Notes: a model not told the origin generated them from the letters alone. Numbered from the stretch's first letter, positions 33,488-46,690 are shown. The stretch: DNA of 64,000 bases from Musa acuminata AAA Group (GCF_036884655.1 NC_088331.1:16281501-16345500), one strand, 5' to 3'. Numbers and translations are program-made.

Positions 33488-35004
33488 TATTGGGAAAATC
33501 TTTGGGGGCGATATCACATGCACAGTGGAAGAACAAGAAAACAAAATCTCCGATTCCCAAAGAGATGTTCGTCGTCGTGCGAAGATTGATGCACAAAATC
33601 CACGAAACAGAAAAAACTACGTATATAATAGATTGTGTTACCTAGGGAGATCGTATATCCCTGTTTCCTTGCAGATCCTTAAGAGAGGGTGAAGGAGATC
33701 AAGTGTCCTCCTCTGTAGCGGTGATCCACACAGTAGGGCTGTGACGATGCTCCTCAAAACTCCAGCCTGCTCTGAGGTGGAGAGGGGAAGGAGAATAGGA
33801 GAGGCAAGCAAAGGCTCTAACCTAAAAGGCTCTGAATCCCTCCTATTTATAGAGGTTCCCTGTCAAACCCTAATGGATCCTCGCCTTGTGGGTATTGGAT
33901 CTGCATCCAATAACCCAAGCCTTTTAGATTAGTGGATCTCTATCCAATAATCTCTCATGGGCTCTTATTGGATCTCGTCCATTGGATCCAATAATTCAGG
34001 GGCTTATTGGATATCCAATAAGACAAGGGCTCCATCGGATATCTCATATCTGAACCTCTACTCATCGCAATGCCTACCATATGTGTATGACCCTCTAGGC
34101 CCAATATCGAGCTAGCCGTGAGTCATACCTGTCAGAACTCCTTCTAACTCAATGAATTATTATCTCTGTAATAATTCACTTGACTCATCGACTATGGACA
34201 TACTAGGCTACTACGCCGTAGTCCCCAGACGATACAAGGGAATCCAAACTATTGGACCTGTCTGTCCTCAGTTACCGTGTACCTATAGTCCCTCATCCAT
34301 CTAATATCCTAAAGACCGTATATCGAGCATGGTGCTGTCAGACCCATATGGTTTCTACTCGAGTCTCGCTCTAATTGGATTCTCCCGGATAACTCTTTTT
34401 CTCTCCACCCGAATGACCCTGGCTAAGTATTTGTTTGAGCAAGAACACATGGGATATTCCTCTCATGATGCCGAGAGTGGATGATCCTCTATCGACACTC
34501 AATAGCCCTCATGAGGTCGACTACCACTCCCAATAACCAACTGTACTAGATCTGGGACAACCAAACTTATAAGTCTGGTATCAAAGAGTGGAGCACTCAT
34601 ACAGGACATCCTTGATGTCTCAAGTCTAAGGACCATATATATTACTAGGACTATGGAATCACTATCTAACAATAAGGCATCATCAACCATCCAGCATTCC
34701 GTAAGCATATCAATCAATGAACTCATTCTCCAATGAGCACTTGTATTGTATCCCTAGTGTCTCTACACGAGCAACTATGAGACCCATTGCATCCATCAAA
34801 TGGACGGGTATACAGCACACCAATCTGTCCGGTTATCACGATGTCCCTCTTGAGTAACCTATGACCGGGATTATTTAGGATATATGTTTAAAGGTGAATC
34901 AATCTCATTTTCGTGATCTCATCACAATCCAATTTCCATTGCATAAATCCAAGGACACGTGCCATCACTCACGTGATTGGCTTGCTGGGCACCTATAACT
35001 AGCA
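33488..35004 (-). repeat. Solo LTR X3 (1,517 bp)
   Basis: Reverse-oriented. The minus strand starts TGCTAGTTATAGG (at 35004) and ends CCCAATA (at 33488; CA probably mutated to TA). A TATA box lies in GGAACCTCTATAAATAGGAGG (minus, near 33,850). Flanked by a perfect ACCTC duplication with no internal region, so a solo LTR. Family not identified. Confidence 0.85.
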
Positions 35005-35009
35005 ACCTC

Positions 35010-35330
35010 TTATACTCCTCTCTCCCTTTCCTCCTCAGCCAATAGCTCTAGTTAGGTATGCATGGATATTAAGATGGGCCAGCCCCTTCTTGATCATGTG
35101 GTGCTCATGGAAAGAAGGATTGTGCAACAATTTAAGGAGGGTCTTCATAGCGCCTCCCATGTGGATCACCATTAGAGAGGAGAACACTTGACCTCTTTGA
35201 TCATCAAATGCATGCATCATTTGATGAACTGAATAAATGCAGCCAATATTGGCTAGGTAGGCTTGATCTTTTTCCAACTTCTATATATTTTTTGTTTTCT
35301 ATCATTAACATTCTGTTTCTATATTTCAAG
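35010..35330 (+). other. Rest of X2 and intron remnant before a kinase exon
   Basis: X2 leader similarity fades near 35,210. From about 35,260 a T-rich stretch ending ATATTTCAAG looks like the 3' end of an intron. No gene of its own. Confidence 0.55.
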
Positions 35331-35531
35331 AAAAAATTTCACCAGTTGGCCAATCCATTTCTTGAAGGACGCTACCCACCACAGGCCTTTCACCAGTTGG
35401 TCGTCATTGCCTCAATGTGTCTTCAAGAATAGCCCCACGTTTGGCCCATTATCGTCGATGTGGTTGTTGCCCTCAATCATGTGACATCTCATCCATATAT
35501 CACTGAGCCTGCTTTGCTTCAAAGTTCATGA
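35331..35531 (+). pseudogene. Terminal exon of an RLCK-VII (PBS1-like) kinase, copy 1
   Basis: After a splice-acceptor-like TTTCAAG the plus frame reads FHQLANPFLEGRYPPQAFH, VIASMCLQE, then PHVWPIIVDVVVALNHV to a TGA at 35529-35531. This is the C-terminal lobe end of receptor-like cytoplasmic kinases of the PBS1/PBL group (LADP...GRYP...MCLQE...RP.I.DVV.AL). A TAG at 35430-35432 replaces the CAG still present in copy 2. No upstream kinase exons are visible; X-family LTR pieces occupy their place. Gene fragment, not functional. Confidence 0.82.
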
Positions 35532-36184
35532 GGCCCCCTCAACCATCATCGTCTTCAAGGGAAGTTGTTAGTACACCATCCAGAGGTGTGGCAAGTTTAA
35601 GAAATATATAAATATGAGCCTCCAAGTTTGCAAGCTAAGGTGTGGTATATTTACATAAAAATCAAGGATTAAAATTTCAACACTACATATTCTAGAAGAA
35701 GGATAGTGACAAAAATCACTTGTGGTATGATACCTCTGAAACACTATGCTTGTAGAGTTGGTGTTAACTATTTCATACTGATAATTTAGCCACCGTACAT
35801 GGAGACTCAATGTAGTTACGATGGTCAAATGTGAATAGTATCTCCCAATAAGGTGGTCAAGGCAAGGATGATTGTTCGTGAGGATCACTGAATATTTATA
35901 TGTCATAAAGAGAATAATTTCGAAGTATCATATTTCATGGTCACGATAAATGACAATGTAAGCTTCTCTCTCTTTTTTTTCTTTTTTTTTTTCTTTTTTT
36001 GCCCGTAAATGTTGGAAGTCAAGAATGAAAATAACAATCATTGTCTAATACTTGTGCATTCATCATATAAGCACATCATCCTCGAGAGCAAGACAAAGCT
36101 GTCTGTACATAAAGACAGTCCACCTGAGTGTCTACAGCATAAGCCAGCATTAATATTGTCAATTTATTATCTTAACGTGATTGT
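35532..36184 (+). repeat. 3' flank repeat of the kinase fragment, block 1
   Basis: Includes GAAATATATAAATATGAGC (about 35,602), a T/C-rich run (about 35,966-35,999) and a CACCTGAGTGTCTACAGCAT segment. The same order recurs at 37,540-37,716 plus 46,272-46,690 (block 2) and at 46,700-47,290 (block 3). Confidence 0.75.
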
Positions 36185-37180
36185 TGATAAGGGACCAATA
36201 CCCAATATAGTAAGATCTGTTAGGGTTAAGTTGACAAGGGACCTCTATATATAGGAGAGAACCAAAGGCCCATAGGCCAAGGCTTTTTAGTAGACACCTC
36301 CTATTCTCCTCCCTCCCCTTCTCCTCAACCAGTAGTCCTAATTTGGGACATGTGGATAGCAAGAAGGGTCGACACCTTCTTGAGTGTGTGGTGTGCGTAG
36401 TGAGGAGATTTGAGCAGCAATTTGAGGAGTGTCGTCATAGCCCCCTATTGTGTGGATCACCACTAGTGAGGATGACATTTGAACTTCTTCATCCAATACC
36501 ATAGATCTGTAGGAATTTAAGGCGATATGATCTCCCTAGGTAATTCTCTTATGCGTAGTTTTTCGGTTTTGTAGGTTTTTGCACTTCAACTTTTACATGA
36601 CATTAAGAAACAAATTTACTATAGAAATTTATATTTTTTTTATTCTTCTACTGCGCATATGATGTCACCCCAGATTTCCCAATGGGTAGGTATTACGATG
36701 AGTAGAAGTTCATATATGAGATAACCGTTGGAGCCCCTATCTTATTGGATATCTAATAAGCCATTGAAATATTAGATCGTGTGAATAAGGTCCAATAAGA
36801 GCCAATGAGATATTATTGGATAGAGATCCACTAATCTAAGAGACTTAGGTAGTTAGATAGAGATCCAGTACCCAATAGGGTAAGATCCATTAAGGTTAAG
36901 TTAACAAGGGGCTTCTATAAATAGGAGGGAGCACAAGGGTCATGTGCTAGACCCTTTTTTGGCTATCACCTCCTATACTTCTCTCTCCCTTTCCTCCTCT
37001 GCCAATAGCTCTAGTTAGGTACGTGTAAATAGTAAGATGGGTCGGCCCCTTCTTGATCTTGTGGTGCTCGTGGAAAGGAAGATTGCGCAATGATTTAATG
37101 AGCTTCTTCGTAACACATCCCGTGTGGATCACCGTTAGAGAGGAGTACACTTGACCTCTTTTATCATCAAATGTATGCAT
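36185..37180 (+). repeat. LTR fragments X4 and X5 (duplicate of X1 end plus X2)
   Basis: Same succession as about 32,700-33,487 followed by 35,010-35,200, without the X3 insertion. The junction TTTCCCAATGG/GTAGGTATT at about 36,682 copies the one at 33,196. It shows that a segment of X pieces, kinase exon and flank was duplicated in tandem. Confidence 0.75.
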
Positions 37181-37293
37181 CACTTGATGAACTTAATAAA
37201 TGTAGCCAGTATCAACTAGGTAGGCTTGATGTTTTTCCAACTTCTGTATGTTTTTTGTTTTCTATCATTAACATTCTGTTTCTATATTTCAAG

Positions 37294-37491
37294 CAAAAGT
37301 TTCACAAGTTGGCCGATCTATTTCTTCAGGCCGCTACCCACCACGGGCCTTTTACCAGTTGGTCATCATTGCCTCGATGTGTCTTCAAGAACAGCCCACG
37401 TTCGGCCCATCATCGCCGACGTGGTTGTTGCCCTCAATCATGTGACGTCTCAACCATTTATCACCAAGCCTACTTTGCTTCAAAGTTATAA
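37294..37491 (+). pseudogene. Terminal exon of an RLCK-VII (PBS1-like) kinase, copy 2
   Basis: Homologous to 35331-35531 with the same T-rich intron end. It keeps CAG where copy 1 has TAG. Two single-base losses break the frame: near 37,325 (CTTCAGGCC for CTTGAAGGAC) and near 37,396 (CAGCCCACG for TAGCCCCACG). Readable pieces include RYPPRAFYQLVIIASMCLQ. It ends with TAA in a shifted frame near 37,491. Confidence 0.8.
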
Positions 37492-37716
37492 GGTCCCCTC
37501 AACCATCATCTTCTTCTAGGGAAGTTGTTAGTACACCATCGAAAGGTGTGGCATATTTGAGAAATATATAAATATGAGCTTCCATGTTTGCAAGCTGTGG
37601 TGTGACATGTTTACATAAAAATCAAGGATTAAAATTTCAATACTACATATTCTAGAAGAAGGATAGTGGCGAAAATCACTTGTGGTATGGTGCCTCTTAA
37701 ATACTATGCTTGTAGA

Positions 37717-37721
37717 GTTGG
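37717..37721. repeat. Target-site duplication GTTGG, left copy (element C)
   Basis: Pairs with 46272-46276. The unoccupied paralogue at about 35,758 reads GAGTTGGTGTTAACTATTTC. Confidence 0.88.
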
Positions 37722-39540
37722 TGTTGAAACTAATTGATAATTGTTTTTATGTTTTAATTTACGTTTTTGAGTGACGCAGGATGCTTCGATCAGGATGAGA
37801 TAATTAAAGTAGAAAAAATCAGGTTGGGCCGGAGGAAATGTCAGAAGATTGGACGTCGGGCCAATGGATCGGTCGACGTATCGACAGAAGGCTTCGAGCC
37901 GTAGACTTGGGCATCGGGCCAAGAAGAGCGGGTATTGTGCCAAGGATATCGGAGTTGTAGAGTCAACTGGCCGATTGGGCAATAGGCCGCGGGAAAGGAT
38001 GATGCACCGAATAATCGGACGAAGCGTCAAGGGACCAATGACAAGCCGGACAACTTGGATTAATTATCTCGATCGAAGTTTTATTTTACATATGTAGGAT
38101 TAACTACGATGGAAGTAAGACATACAGCATGAGTTGCACCGGAGTCAAGACTATGATCACGTTGGGAGTTCGAGAGTTCAACGGAAGTCCGGACGGTCGT
38201 CGAAGGTTCTGCGGGAACAAATCTGAGAAGTCCAGGAGCTTGCTAAAGAAGCTCATCGAAATTTGCCAAGTGGATCGTCGCAAGTCCAGGAGTTTGTCGA
38301 AAGTCCACCGAAGCATCGCCGAAGGTTCGTCGGATGTTCGCCGGAAGTTCACCGGAAGAAGCGATTGACGTACCAGAGCAAGTTGCAGTAAATGTCTTAA
38401 GAAATATTGTAGTTATCATGTAAATTAAGTTAGGAATGGGAGGTGATCCTATTAACTTAATCTGGGGGCAATTGGGCACTTGATAGACCCAAATTGGGCC
38501 GAATGGATCAACCCATTCGGACCAGAATTCCTGCTAGGCGGTGGCACCGCTAGGGTCGACGGTGGCACCGCCCAGGAGATGGCCTCCCAGGAAAGCTGGG
38601 CGGTGTAACCGCCTAGGTCAAGTGGTGGCACCGCTTGGACTTCGTCTCTGAGCAAGACTGGGCGGTGCCACCACCTGGGCTCAGTCTTCGAGTGAGACTG
38701 AGTAGTGCAACCGCCCCTGTCAGGCGGTGGCACCACCAGAGCTCGATCTCCGAGCTTTGTCAAGCGGTTGTACTGCCCTAGTCAAGAGGTAGTACCGCTA
38801 GGACCCCAAAAATCCGGGAAAGATATTTTTGAGCTCCAAATTCAAACCAGTTTGGGGCTTATATAAACCCCACCCTTTCCTGCATGAAAGGGCAACCAAA
38901 GGCACCGAAAATCCAATCTTACTCTATGATTTTTAGAGCTCAAAAGTATTGTAAAGGCTAGAAGTTCTCCTCCCTCTTTTCTTCCAAGTTTTGAGCTTTC
39001 AAGAGAGGAGAGAAATTCTGTAAGGGTTGTCTCCTAAGCCTGTCAAAAGGAGTAAAACTGTAAAAGGGTGGTTGGCCTTCGCCTATTGAAGGAAGGCCTC
39101 TACTGGACGTCGGTGACCTCATCGGAGGAGGAAGCCAAAAGTGGATGTAGGTCAAGATTGACCGAACCACTCTAAATCTTGGTTTGCATTTACTTTCTGT
39201 TCTCTATCTTAATTGCGAACTGCCTCCATAGCTTTACTTTAACTGCACTTCACCTAATCTAAGTTAAAGTAACTTCTGAATCGGCTTTCATACCGAAATC
39301 ACTTTTATCGTACAAACGTCGTATTTCAGTTTGTAATTACATTCTGTTCTCTATCTTAACTGCAAAGTATCTCTATATCTTTACTTTAATTGTATTTCTC
39401 TTGATCACAAGTTAAAGTGATTTTCGAATCGGCTTTCTTACCGAAATCGTCTTTATCGTACGAACATCGTTTTAAATCGTCGAAAGTTTTCCGCTGCACT
39501 AATTCACCCCCCCCCCTTCTTAGTGCTCTTGATCCTAACA
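37722..39540 (+). repeat. 5' LTR of element C (1,819 bp)
   Basis: Starts TGTTGAAACTAATTG. Relative to the 3' LTR, 20 bp are missing between two TGTTGAA words. TATATAAA at 38860-38867. A tandem duplication of about 145 bp lies near 39,195-39,480 (two copies of the CTATCTTAACTGC...TATCGTACGAAC segment). Ten-C run before the end. Confidence 0.88.
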
Positions 39541-39542
39541 AT

Positions 39543-39554
39543 TGGTATCAGAGC
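39543..39554 (+). other. Primer binding site of element C
   Basis: TGGTATCAGAGC, 2 bp after the LTR end. Confidence 0.9.
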
Positions 39555-39590
39555 CCGGTATTTCTTATTTTGGATTTACACCCGAGAGAA

Positions 39591-40495
39591 ATGGCTCTTC
39601 ATGGCTTTCAAGAGGGCCTATCGGTTGTTCGTCCACCGTTGTTTAACGGATTGGACTACACTTATTGGAAAACTCGAATGAGAGTTTTCTTGATTTCTAT
39701 GAATTTGGATTTATGGAATATTGTTGAAAATAGTTTTCAACTTCCCTCTAAACCGATGAATGAATGGTCGGATTTGGAGAAGAAGTATTTTTCTTTAAAC
39801 GCAAAGGCTGTGAATGCCTTATTTTGCGCTTTGGACAAAAATGAGTTCAATCGGATTTCTACATGCGAAACGGCTTTTGATATTTGGCGAACACTTGAAA
39901 TCACGCACGAGGGAACTAGTAAAGTCAAAGACTCGAAAGTTAATATTTTATTGCATGATTTTGAGCTTTTTCGAATGTAACCAAGCGAGACTATAGGCGA
40001 CATGTACACCCATTTCACGGATGTCGTCAATAATCTAAGAGTTCTTGATAAATCTTTTTCAAATTTTGATCTCGTAAGCAAGATCTTAAGATCCCTTCCA
40101 GAAAGGTGGGATCCTAAAATAACCGCAATACAAGAGATAAAAAATTTAAATGATTTTCCATTAAAAGAATTAATCGGATCATTAATGACCTATGAAATGA
40201 TATTTTTGGAACATTTTGAACCTGATGAGCACTTAAACCACCTTCCAAAGAATATGAAGGATTCGAAACTCCGGACAAATGAATACCACTTGAGCGATGA
40301 CTCAAGTGATTAGGACAATGATGAACTTGAACTTCGAATACTAAATCTTAATAAGTTTATTAAACAAAAATCTAAAATAAATAATGAACTTGAACGGAGG
40401 AAGAGGCGAAAGAAGAGGAAGGCAACCAAGGATGAATCAAGAACTTCCAAAGGTGAAAGGCAAATTGGGCTTTGACGGGCTTCGACTACAAGGTA
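39591..40495 (+). pseudogene. gag: gag of element C, disabled by nonsense codons
   Basis: In frame from ATG 39591 (MALHGFQEGL...) through the UBN2-like domain. TAA at 39978-39980 replaces the CAA of the intact T Gag, in the context FRM-stop-PSETIGDMYT. A TAG near 40,313 replaces GAG in the acidic DSSD tail. The C-terminal region is basic (ELERRKRRKKRK), with no zinc knuckle visible. It differs from T at many residues, so this is a separate lineage. Confidence 0.88.
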
Positions 40496-43400
40496 AGTAA
40501 CTGAACTCTCTTGAATTATTTTAAAATTACTTGAAGTTTTTCATGAGTGCTTAATTTAGATAGTAGGAATAGGAAATAAAAATTTGTTTTTCAAAAATTA
40601 TATCATATTTTTCTTTTTAGCATCTTTGAAAAATTAAAAATTTGATCATGAAAAGTATATTGCTAAGGTTTCATGCATGTTATGTTTTGAAATGTTGAAT
40701 GATGTATGCAACATTAGGGATGATAATTATATGATATGTGATAATGCTTAGGATTAATCCATGCATGTGTATCTTGATGATTTTATGTCATGCATGAGTT
40801 TTTGAAGTAAATGTTGATTTGAAACTCTCATTTTAGATTAATATGTTTTTGGTATAATCATTTTTATGATGAATTAAGATGACATTCTCATGACATATTA
40901 AGATGACATAGTGCATGTACATCTATGTATGAATTTCTTGATAGTCTTTTGATGATAGATGTGATATCATGATGTGTTTGGTCTTGACGGCTTCATAATG
41001 AAACTTATGTTTCGATTTTAAATGATGATACATATTTTCACAAAAGACTTGAATACCCTCACATGAAATCAATTGTATGAAATGAAAATGATTTTTCTAT
41101 CCTATTGAGATTAATGAATTTATTTTACTAATCTTGTGAATCTCATGAAAATAAACATATTGAATATTTTGAAAATAAATGAGTATATCATGCATTTGGT
41201 CTTAATGATTTCTCTTTAACATACTTTCTGAAATCATACTTGATGATGAATATCAAGATATTAAAAGGATGTTATCATGAATCATGCTTGATGATTTGTT
41301 TTTTACCTTTCCGTCTTAAATGTTGACACTTGTTTTATTAAAGGTAAAGACATGCTTATAAGAAGCAAATCACATAAATAGAAATTTATAAAAACGAAAT
41401 GCGATCCTCTATCTTATCGTCTTTTCAATAAATCTATACTTGTCATGTATGAATTTATTGAATGTGACTTTGAGGATGATTTCAGATTTCACAAATGCTT
41501 GATTCATACTTATGACATGAGACACATTTTAAATATGAATCATGTTCAATGCTTCAATCATGTTACATCTCCCTTAATTCATTTTGTTCTCCTAGATTTA
41601 TTTACCAAAAAGGAGAATCTTCCGAATGAATGAAATGATACAAATGAATCACTTATCGATATATCTTTTTGAAATATTTTTTTAATGTGATGTTGATAAT
41701 TTGAGATGACTGTTGGAATTCATGACATGAGATAATTGAATCCTTGACTTACTCTTTATATGGCTTGAAAATAGATATTTAAAATCTTGCTTGATGAGTT
41801 GTTGTATAAGATTTTGCCTTTACGTCTTGAACTTTCATGCTTATCTTGATTTGACATATAAAGACTAAGGCATACTTAGATGAAAAAGAATCACTTAAAA
41901 AATACTTGTCCCATCTGATCGAGATTTATGATTTCATGATATTTTATGAATCTCGAAATTGATTTTGATGACTTGATTATGAGTTTCAAGTTAACGATTT
42001 GATTTGAATGAGTTTTATCTAAATCATAATCTTGATCTTACAAAATTGGAATCACAAATAATATCTTTTGGTATTCATGAATTGATACTCACAATATGAA
42101 AGTATTGGTATTCATGACTTGAATTTGATTGAAAGATTGCATGCTTAAATTAATCATTCTCCTATGTTTCAAAAATTCTTTAAATGCCTTATGTGATGAT
42201 TGAAAATTAATTTGCTTTATGATAAATCACAAATCATGACTTGATCTATGATATTGATATATTTTAATCATGATCCTTGGTTAATTCTTTTGCTCTATTA
42301 AAAAGATTTGTCGAATGAATCATGTCCTTCTTGAATTTTCTTGATATCATGACATGATTTTGTAATATGGCTTGTATAATGATTAAAATTTTTTAGCCAT
42401 TGATTTCTCCCTTCTTTTCGATAATGATAAAGGGTGAGTTAGTTTACTAGCCTGCATATTTCAAAGGAAGAAAAATTTGCTAGCTCGATCATTTCATTGA
42501 AAGAACTTGCTATTATGAACACTACCAATGAATTGCAAATCTTGCAATATAAAGAGAAGCAAAGAATTGCTATCTCGAAAGAAGAAAAAAAAATGCAAAA
42601 CTTAGAAAACTTGCAATATAATTGCTCTTTCCATGCTTTGTATCAAAAATAGGTTGATATCCTTAAAAGCATCGCATTAAATTTTTTAGTGTATCGCAAT
42701 GCATCACATGTATCGTAAATTAAAATTTTTGAAACTATTATCATATCATGTTTAACAATTGATGTCTTTAATGACATGATTTCTTTGCATTGTTATCTTG
42801 TATGTATCATGTGATGATTGAAAAATATTGATTGATGCAAATTCATAGTTTATGTAAAAGTCTAAATCATTGGTTCCTCTCCTTCTTTTCGACAATGGCA
42901 TAGGGGGAGAAAGATTGCTAGCTCAAGGCAAATGCTGGCTAGTTTGTACTCTTCCCTTCTTTTCGACAAAAATAAAGGGGAGAAAGCTTTTGCTAGTTAG
43001 AACATGTAAAGAAAATCAAAGTGCAATCTTGCACAAGAAGCAAGTGTTGAATTGCCATGATTGAACTTAAGAATCTTGTTATGCTTTTGTGCTTATATGT
43101 TGTGATGAAAATCTAGCTTCATGTTACAAAAACTTGCATATCTTTTAAAATAGCTAGAGCTACTTCTCCTTTTGTTGATGACAAAGGGGGAGAAATATAT
43201 GAATTGATACTATAAGTGCCATATTTGAATGAGAAATATATAAATTGATGCTATAAGTGCCATATTTGAATTTGAATTATGTTAAGATATCAAAAGAAGC
43301 TTGCATCGAAATATATGGTAAATTGATGATCAAAATGCTATGATTGTCATATGCCATGTTTGCATCATGTTAAGATATCAAGAACTTGCATCGTAATTTT

Positions 43401-44390
43401 ACTTGCTGATATCTTGCCATGTGATGAAATGCTATGATTTGTTACTAAAATGATGCATGCAATACTTATGCTTTTTATTATGATGTTTGTGATGTATTGC
43501 ATATGATGTGAATCATGATTAAAATTACCTTAATTTGAATTCAAGGTTTATCTCAATTATGAAATTTTGAAATAAGAATGATTACTCACCTTTGTCATGA
43601 TTTAGAAATTGATATAAAGGGTCTTCCCTTATTTAGAAAGGGTCTTCCCTTCTTTTTGATAATGACTAAGGAAGAGATAGCTAGCTTGCACAATTCAAGA
43701 AGAAAGCAAAAATTGCACTTCTCAAAAGAGAAGAAATTGCTGTCTTGAACATCACCGAGAATTGATAGCTTGAAATCTCAAGAAAATGCAAAAATGTGCT
43801 ATCGTGCCTATTTCAAGAAAAGCAAATATGCCAACTTGCATTTGCTAGTTTGTATATTGTAAAACTTGCATATTTCAAGAAGCAAGAGTTGCTTTCTTGA
43901 ACATCTCTAAATTGCTAGCTTGCAAGTTCTAAAATGTTGTAACATTGTTAGCTTGCATGATGTAGAACTTGATATCTTGAACATTACCAAAAGTGCTATC
44001 TTGTATGCCGTAAAACTTATATATCTAAAACTTGATAGCTTGAATGTTTTAAGCATGATGTAACACTTGCTAAATTTTCTAGCTTTAAAACTGCATGATG
44101 ATAAAACTTTATATTATGTTTTTCATGCAATAAGTTGAATTAATACTACAAACATAAGAATAGTTGGACTTCTCCTTTTTGTTGATGACGAAGGGGGAGA
44201 AGTATGATGTTATGCATAAGTTCATGATGACGTGTTGCAAGTATTCATGATGAATATTGCAATGACTTGAATTCAGTTTGAATTTAAGGTTCTATCAATA
44301 TGGCATATTGATAGGGAGAGTTTGTTTAAACTCCGGGAGTTAAGTTTAACTCCGTCATCAATTGGTTGTCATCATCAAAAAGGGGGAGAT
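40496..44390 (+). other. Non-coding internal region of element C
   Basis: AT-rich ATGATT-word region, then GCAAG/CTTGC-rich repeats from about 42,420. Polypurine tracts near 42,433, 42,901, 43,185, 44,191 and 44,380. Short hairpin at 43875-43898 and polypurine hairpin at 44169-44202. No credible gene. Confidence 0.75.
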
Positions 44391-46271
44391 TGTTGAATCT
44401 CGTATTTTGATGTTGAAACCAATTGATAATTGTGTTTATGTTTTAATCTGCATTTTTGAGTGACGCAGGATGCTTCGATCAGGATGAGACAATTAAAGTA
44501 GGAAAAATCATGTTGGGCCGGAGGAACATGTCAGAAGATTGGACGTCGGGCCGATGGATCGGTCGACGTATCGACAGAAGGCTTCGGGCCGTGGACTCGG
44601 GCATCGAGCCAAGAAGAGCGGGTATTGTACCAAGGATATCGGAGTTGCGGAGTCAACTGGCCGATTGGGCAATAGGTCGTAGGAGAGGACAATGCGTCGA
44701 ATAATCGGACAAAGCGTCGAGGGACCAATGACATGCCGGACAACTTGGATTAATTGTCTCGATCGAAGTTTTGTTTTACATGTGCAGGATTAACTACGAT
44801 GGAAGTAAGACATGCAGCGAGAGTTGCACGAGAGTCAAGACTATGATCACGTTGGGAGTTCGAGAGTTCGACGGAAGTCCGGACGATCGTCGGAGGTTCT
44901 ACGGGAACAAATCTAAGAAGTCCAGGAGCTTACCAAAGAAGCTCATCAGAACTCGCCAAGTGGATCGTCGCAAGTCCAGGAGTTTGCCGGAAGTCCGCCG
45001 GAGCATCGCCGAAGGTTCGTCGGATGTTCGTCGAAAGTTCGTCGGAAGAAGTGATTGACGCACCAGAGCAAGTTGCAGTAAATGTCTTAAGAAATATCGT
45101 AGTTATCATGTAGATTAACGTAGGAATGGGAGGTGATCCCATTAACTTAATCTGGGGGCAATTGGGCCCTTGATAGACCCAAATTGGGTCGAATGGATTA
45201 ACCCATTCGGACCAGAATTCCTGCTAGGCGGTGGCACCGCCAGGGTCGGTGGTGGCACCACTAGGGTTGGTGGTGGCACCACTCAGGAGATGGTCTCCCA
45301 AGAAAGCTGGGCGGTGCAACCGCCCAGGTCAGGCAGTGGCATCGCTTGGGCTCAGTCTCCGAGCAAGATTGGGTGGTGCAACCACGCTAATCAAGCGGTG
45401 GCACAGCCTGGGCTCAGTCTCCGAGCAAGACTGAGCGGTGCAACCGCCCCTGTCAGGCGATGGCACCGCTAGAGCTCGATCTCCGAGCTCTGTCAAGCGG
45501 TTGTACCGCCCTAGTCAGGAGGTAGTACAGCTAAGGACCCCGAAAATCTGGGAAAAGATATTTTTTAGCTCCAAATTCAAACCAGTTTGGGGCCTACATA
45601 AACCTCACCCTTTCCTACATGAAAGGGCAACCAAATGCACCAAAAATCCAATCTTACTCTGTGATTTTTAGAGCTCAAAAGTGTTGTAAAGGCTAGAAGT
45701 TCTCCTCCCTCTTTTCTTCCATGTTTTGAGCTTTCAAGAGAGGAGAGAAATTCTGTAAGGGTTGTCTCCTAAGCCCGTCAAAAGGAGTGAAACTGTAAAA
45801 GGGTAGTTGGCCTTCACCTATTGAAGGAAGGCCTCTAGTGGACATCGGTGACCTCATCGGAGGAGGAAGCCAAAAGTGGATGTAGGTCAAGATTGACCGA
45901 ACCACTCTAAATCTCTGTTTGCATTTACTTCATGTTCTCTATCTTAACTACAAACTACCTCCATAGCTTTACTTTAACTGCACTTCGCCTAATCTAAGTT
46001 AAAGCAACTTCCGAATCAGCTTTCATACCGAAATCGCTTTTATCGTACAAACGTCATATTTCGGTTTGCAATTACATTATGTTCTCTATCTTAACTGCAA
46101 ACTGTCTCTATATCTTTACTTTAACTGCATCTCTCTTGATCACAAGTTAAAGTGATTTTCAAATCGACTTTTTTACCGAAATCGTCTTTATCATACGAAC
46201 ATCGTTTTAAATCATCAAAAGTTTTCCGCTATACTAATTCACCCCCCCTCTTAGTGCTCTTGATCCTAACA
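44391..46271 (+). repeat. 3' LTR of element C (1,881 bp)
   Basis: Starts TGTTGAATCTCG and ends GATCCTAACA. The TATA position reads TACATAAA (45595-45602), probably weakened. It keeps the 20 bp lost from the 5' LTR. Confidence 0.88.
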
Positions 46272-46690
46272 GTTGGTGTTGACTATTTCATACTGATAAT
46301 TTAGCCATCATATGTGAAGACTCAATGTAGTTATGATGGTCAAATATGGATGGTATCTCTCGCTAAGATGGTCAAGGCACGGATGATTGTTCATGAGGAT
46401 TACTGTGTATTTATATGCCATAAAAGAGACTAATGTCACGATAAGTGACATTGTAAGCTTCTCTCCTTTTTTTTTTTTTTTTTTTTTGTCTCCGGTAAAT
46501 GTGAGGATGTCAAGAATGAAAATAGCAATCGTTGTCTAATGCTTGTATATTCATCGCAGAAGCATATCATCTTCAAGAGCAAGACAAAGCTAGTTGTATA
46601 TAAAGACAGTCCACATGAGTGTCTACAGCATATGTCAGCATTAATATTGTCAATTTATTATCTTGACTTGATTGATAGATTAAATATTAT
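46272..46690 (+). repeat. Block 2 flank, continued after element C
   Basis: Begins with the right GTTGG (46272-46276) and continues the block 1 homology (ACTATTTCATACTGATAATTT, T run at 46,467-46,487, GTGTCTACAGCATATG). Confidence 0.8.

Larger units (their letters stand above)
37722..46271 (+). mobile_element. Element C: complete gag-only Sirevirus-like element (8,550 bp)
   Basis: 5' LTR 37722-39540, primer site 39543-39554, gag pseudogene 39591-40495, non-coding internal region with the family hairpins, terminal polypurine tract ending 44390, 3' LTR 44391-46271, and a perfect GTTGG duplication. It belongs to the same family as T but has a shorter LTR subtype (about 1.8 kb) without the 18-bp minisatellite. 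No pol-like sequence seen. Confidence 0.92.

Noticed and set aside
31881..35004. X1 and X3 as a foldback transposon
   Set aside because: X3 has its own ACCTC target duplication and X1 ends independently, so the inverted arrangement is two separate insertions.
35568..35906. 112-codon minus-strand open frame
   Set aside because: It lies in the block 1 flank repeat. The paralogous flanks do not keep the frame, and no domain is visible.
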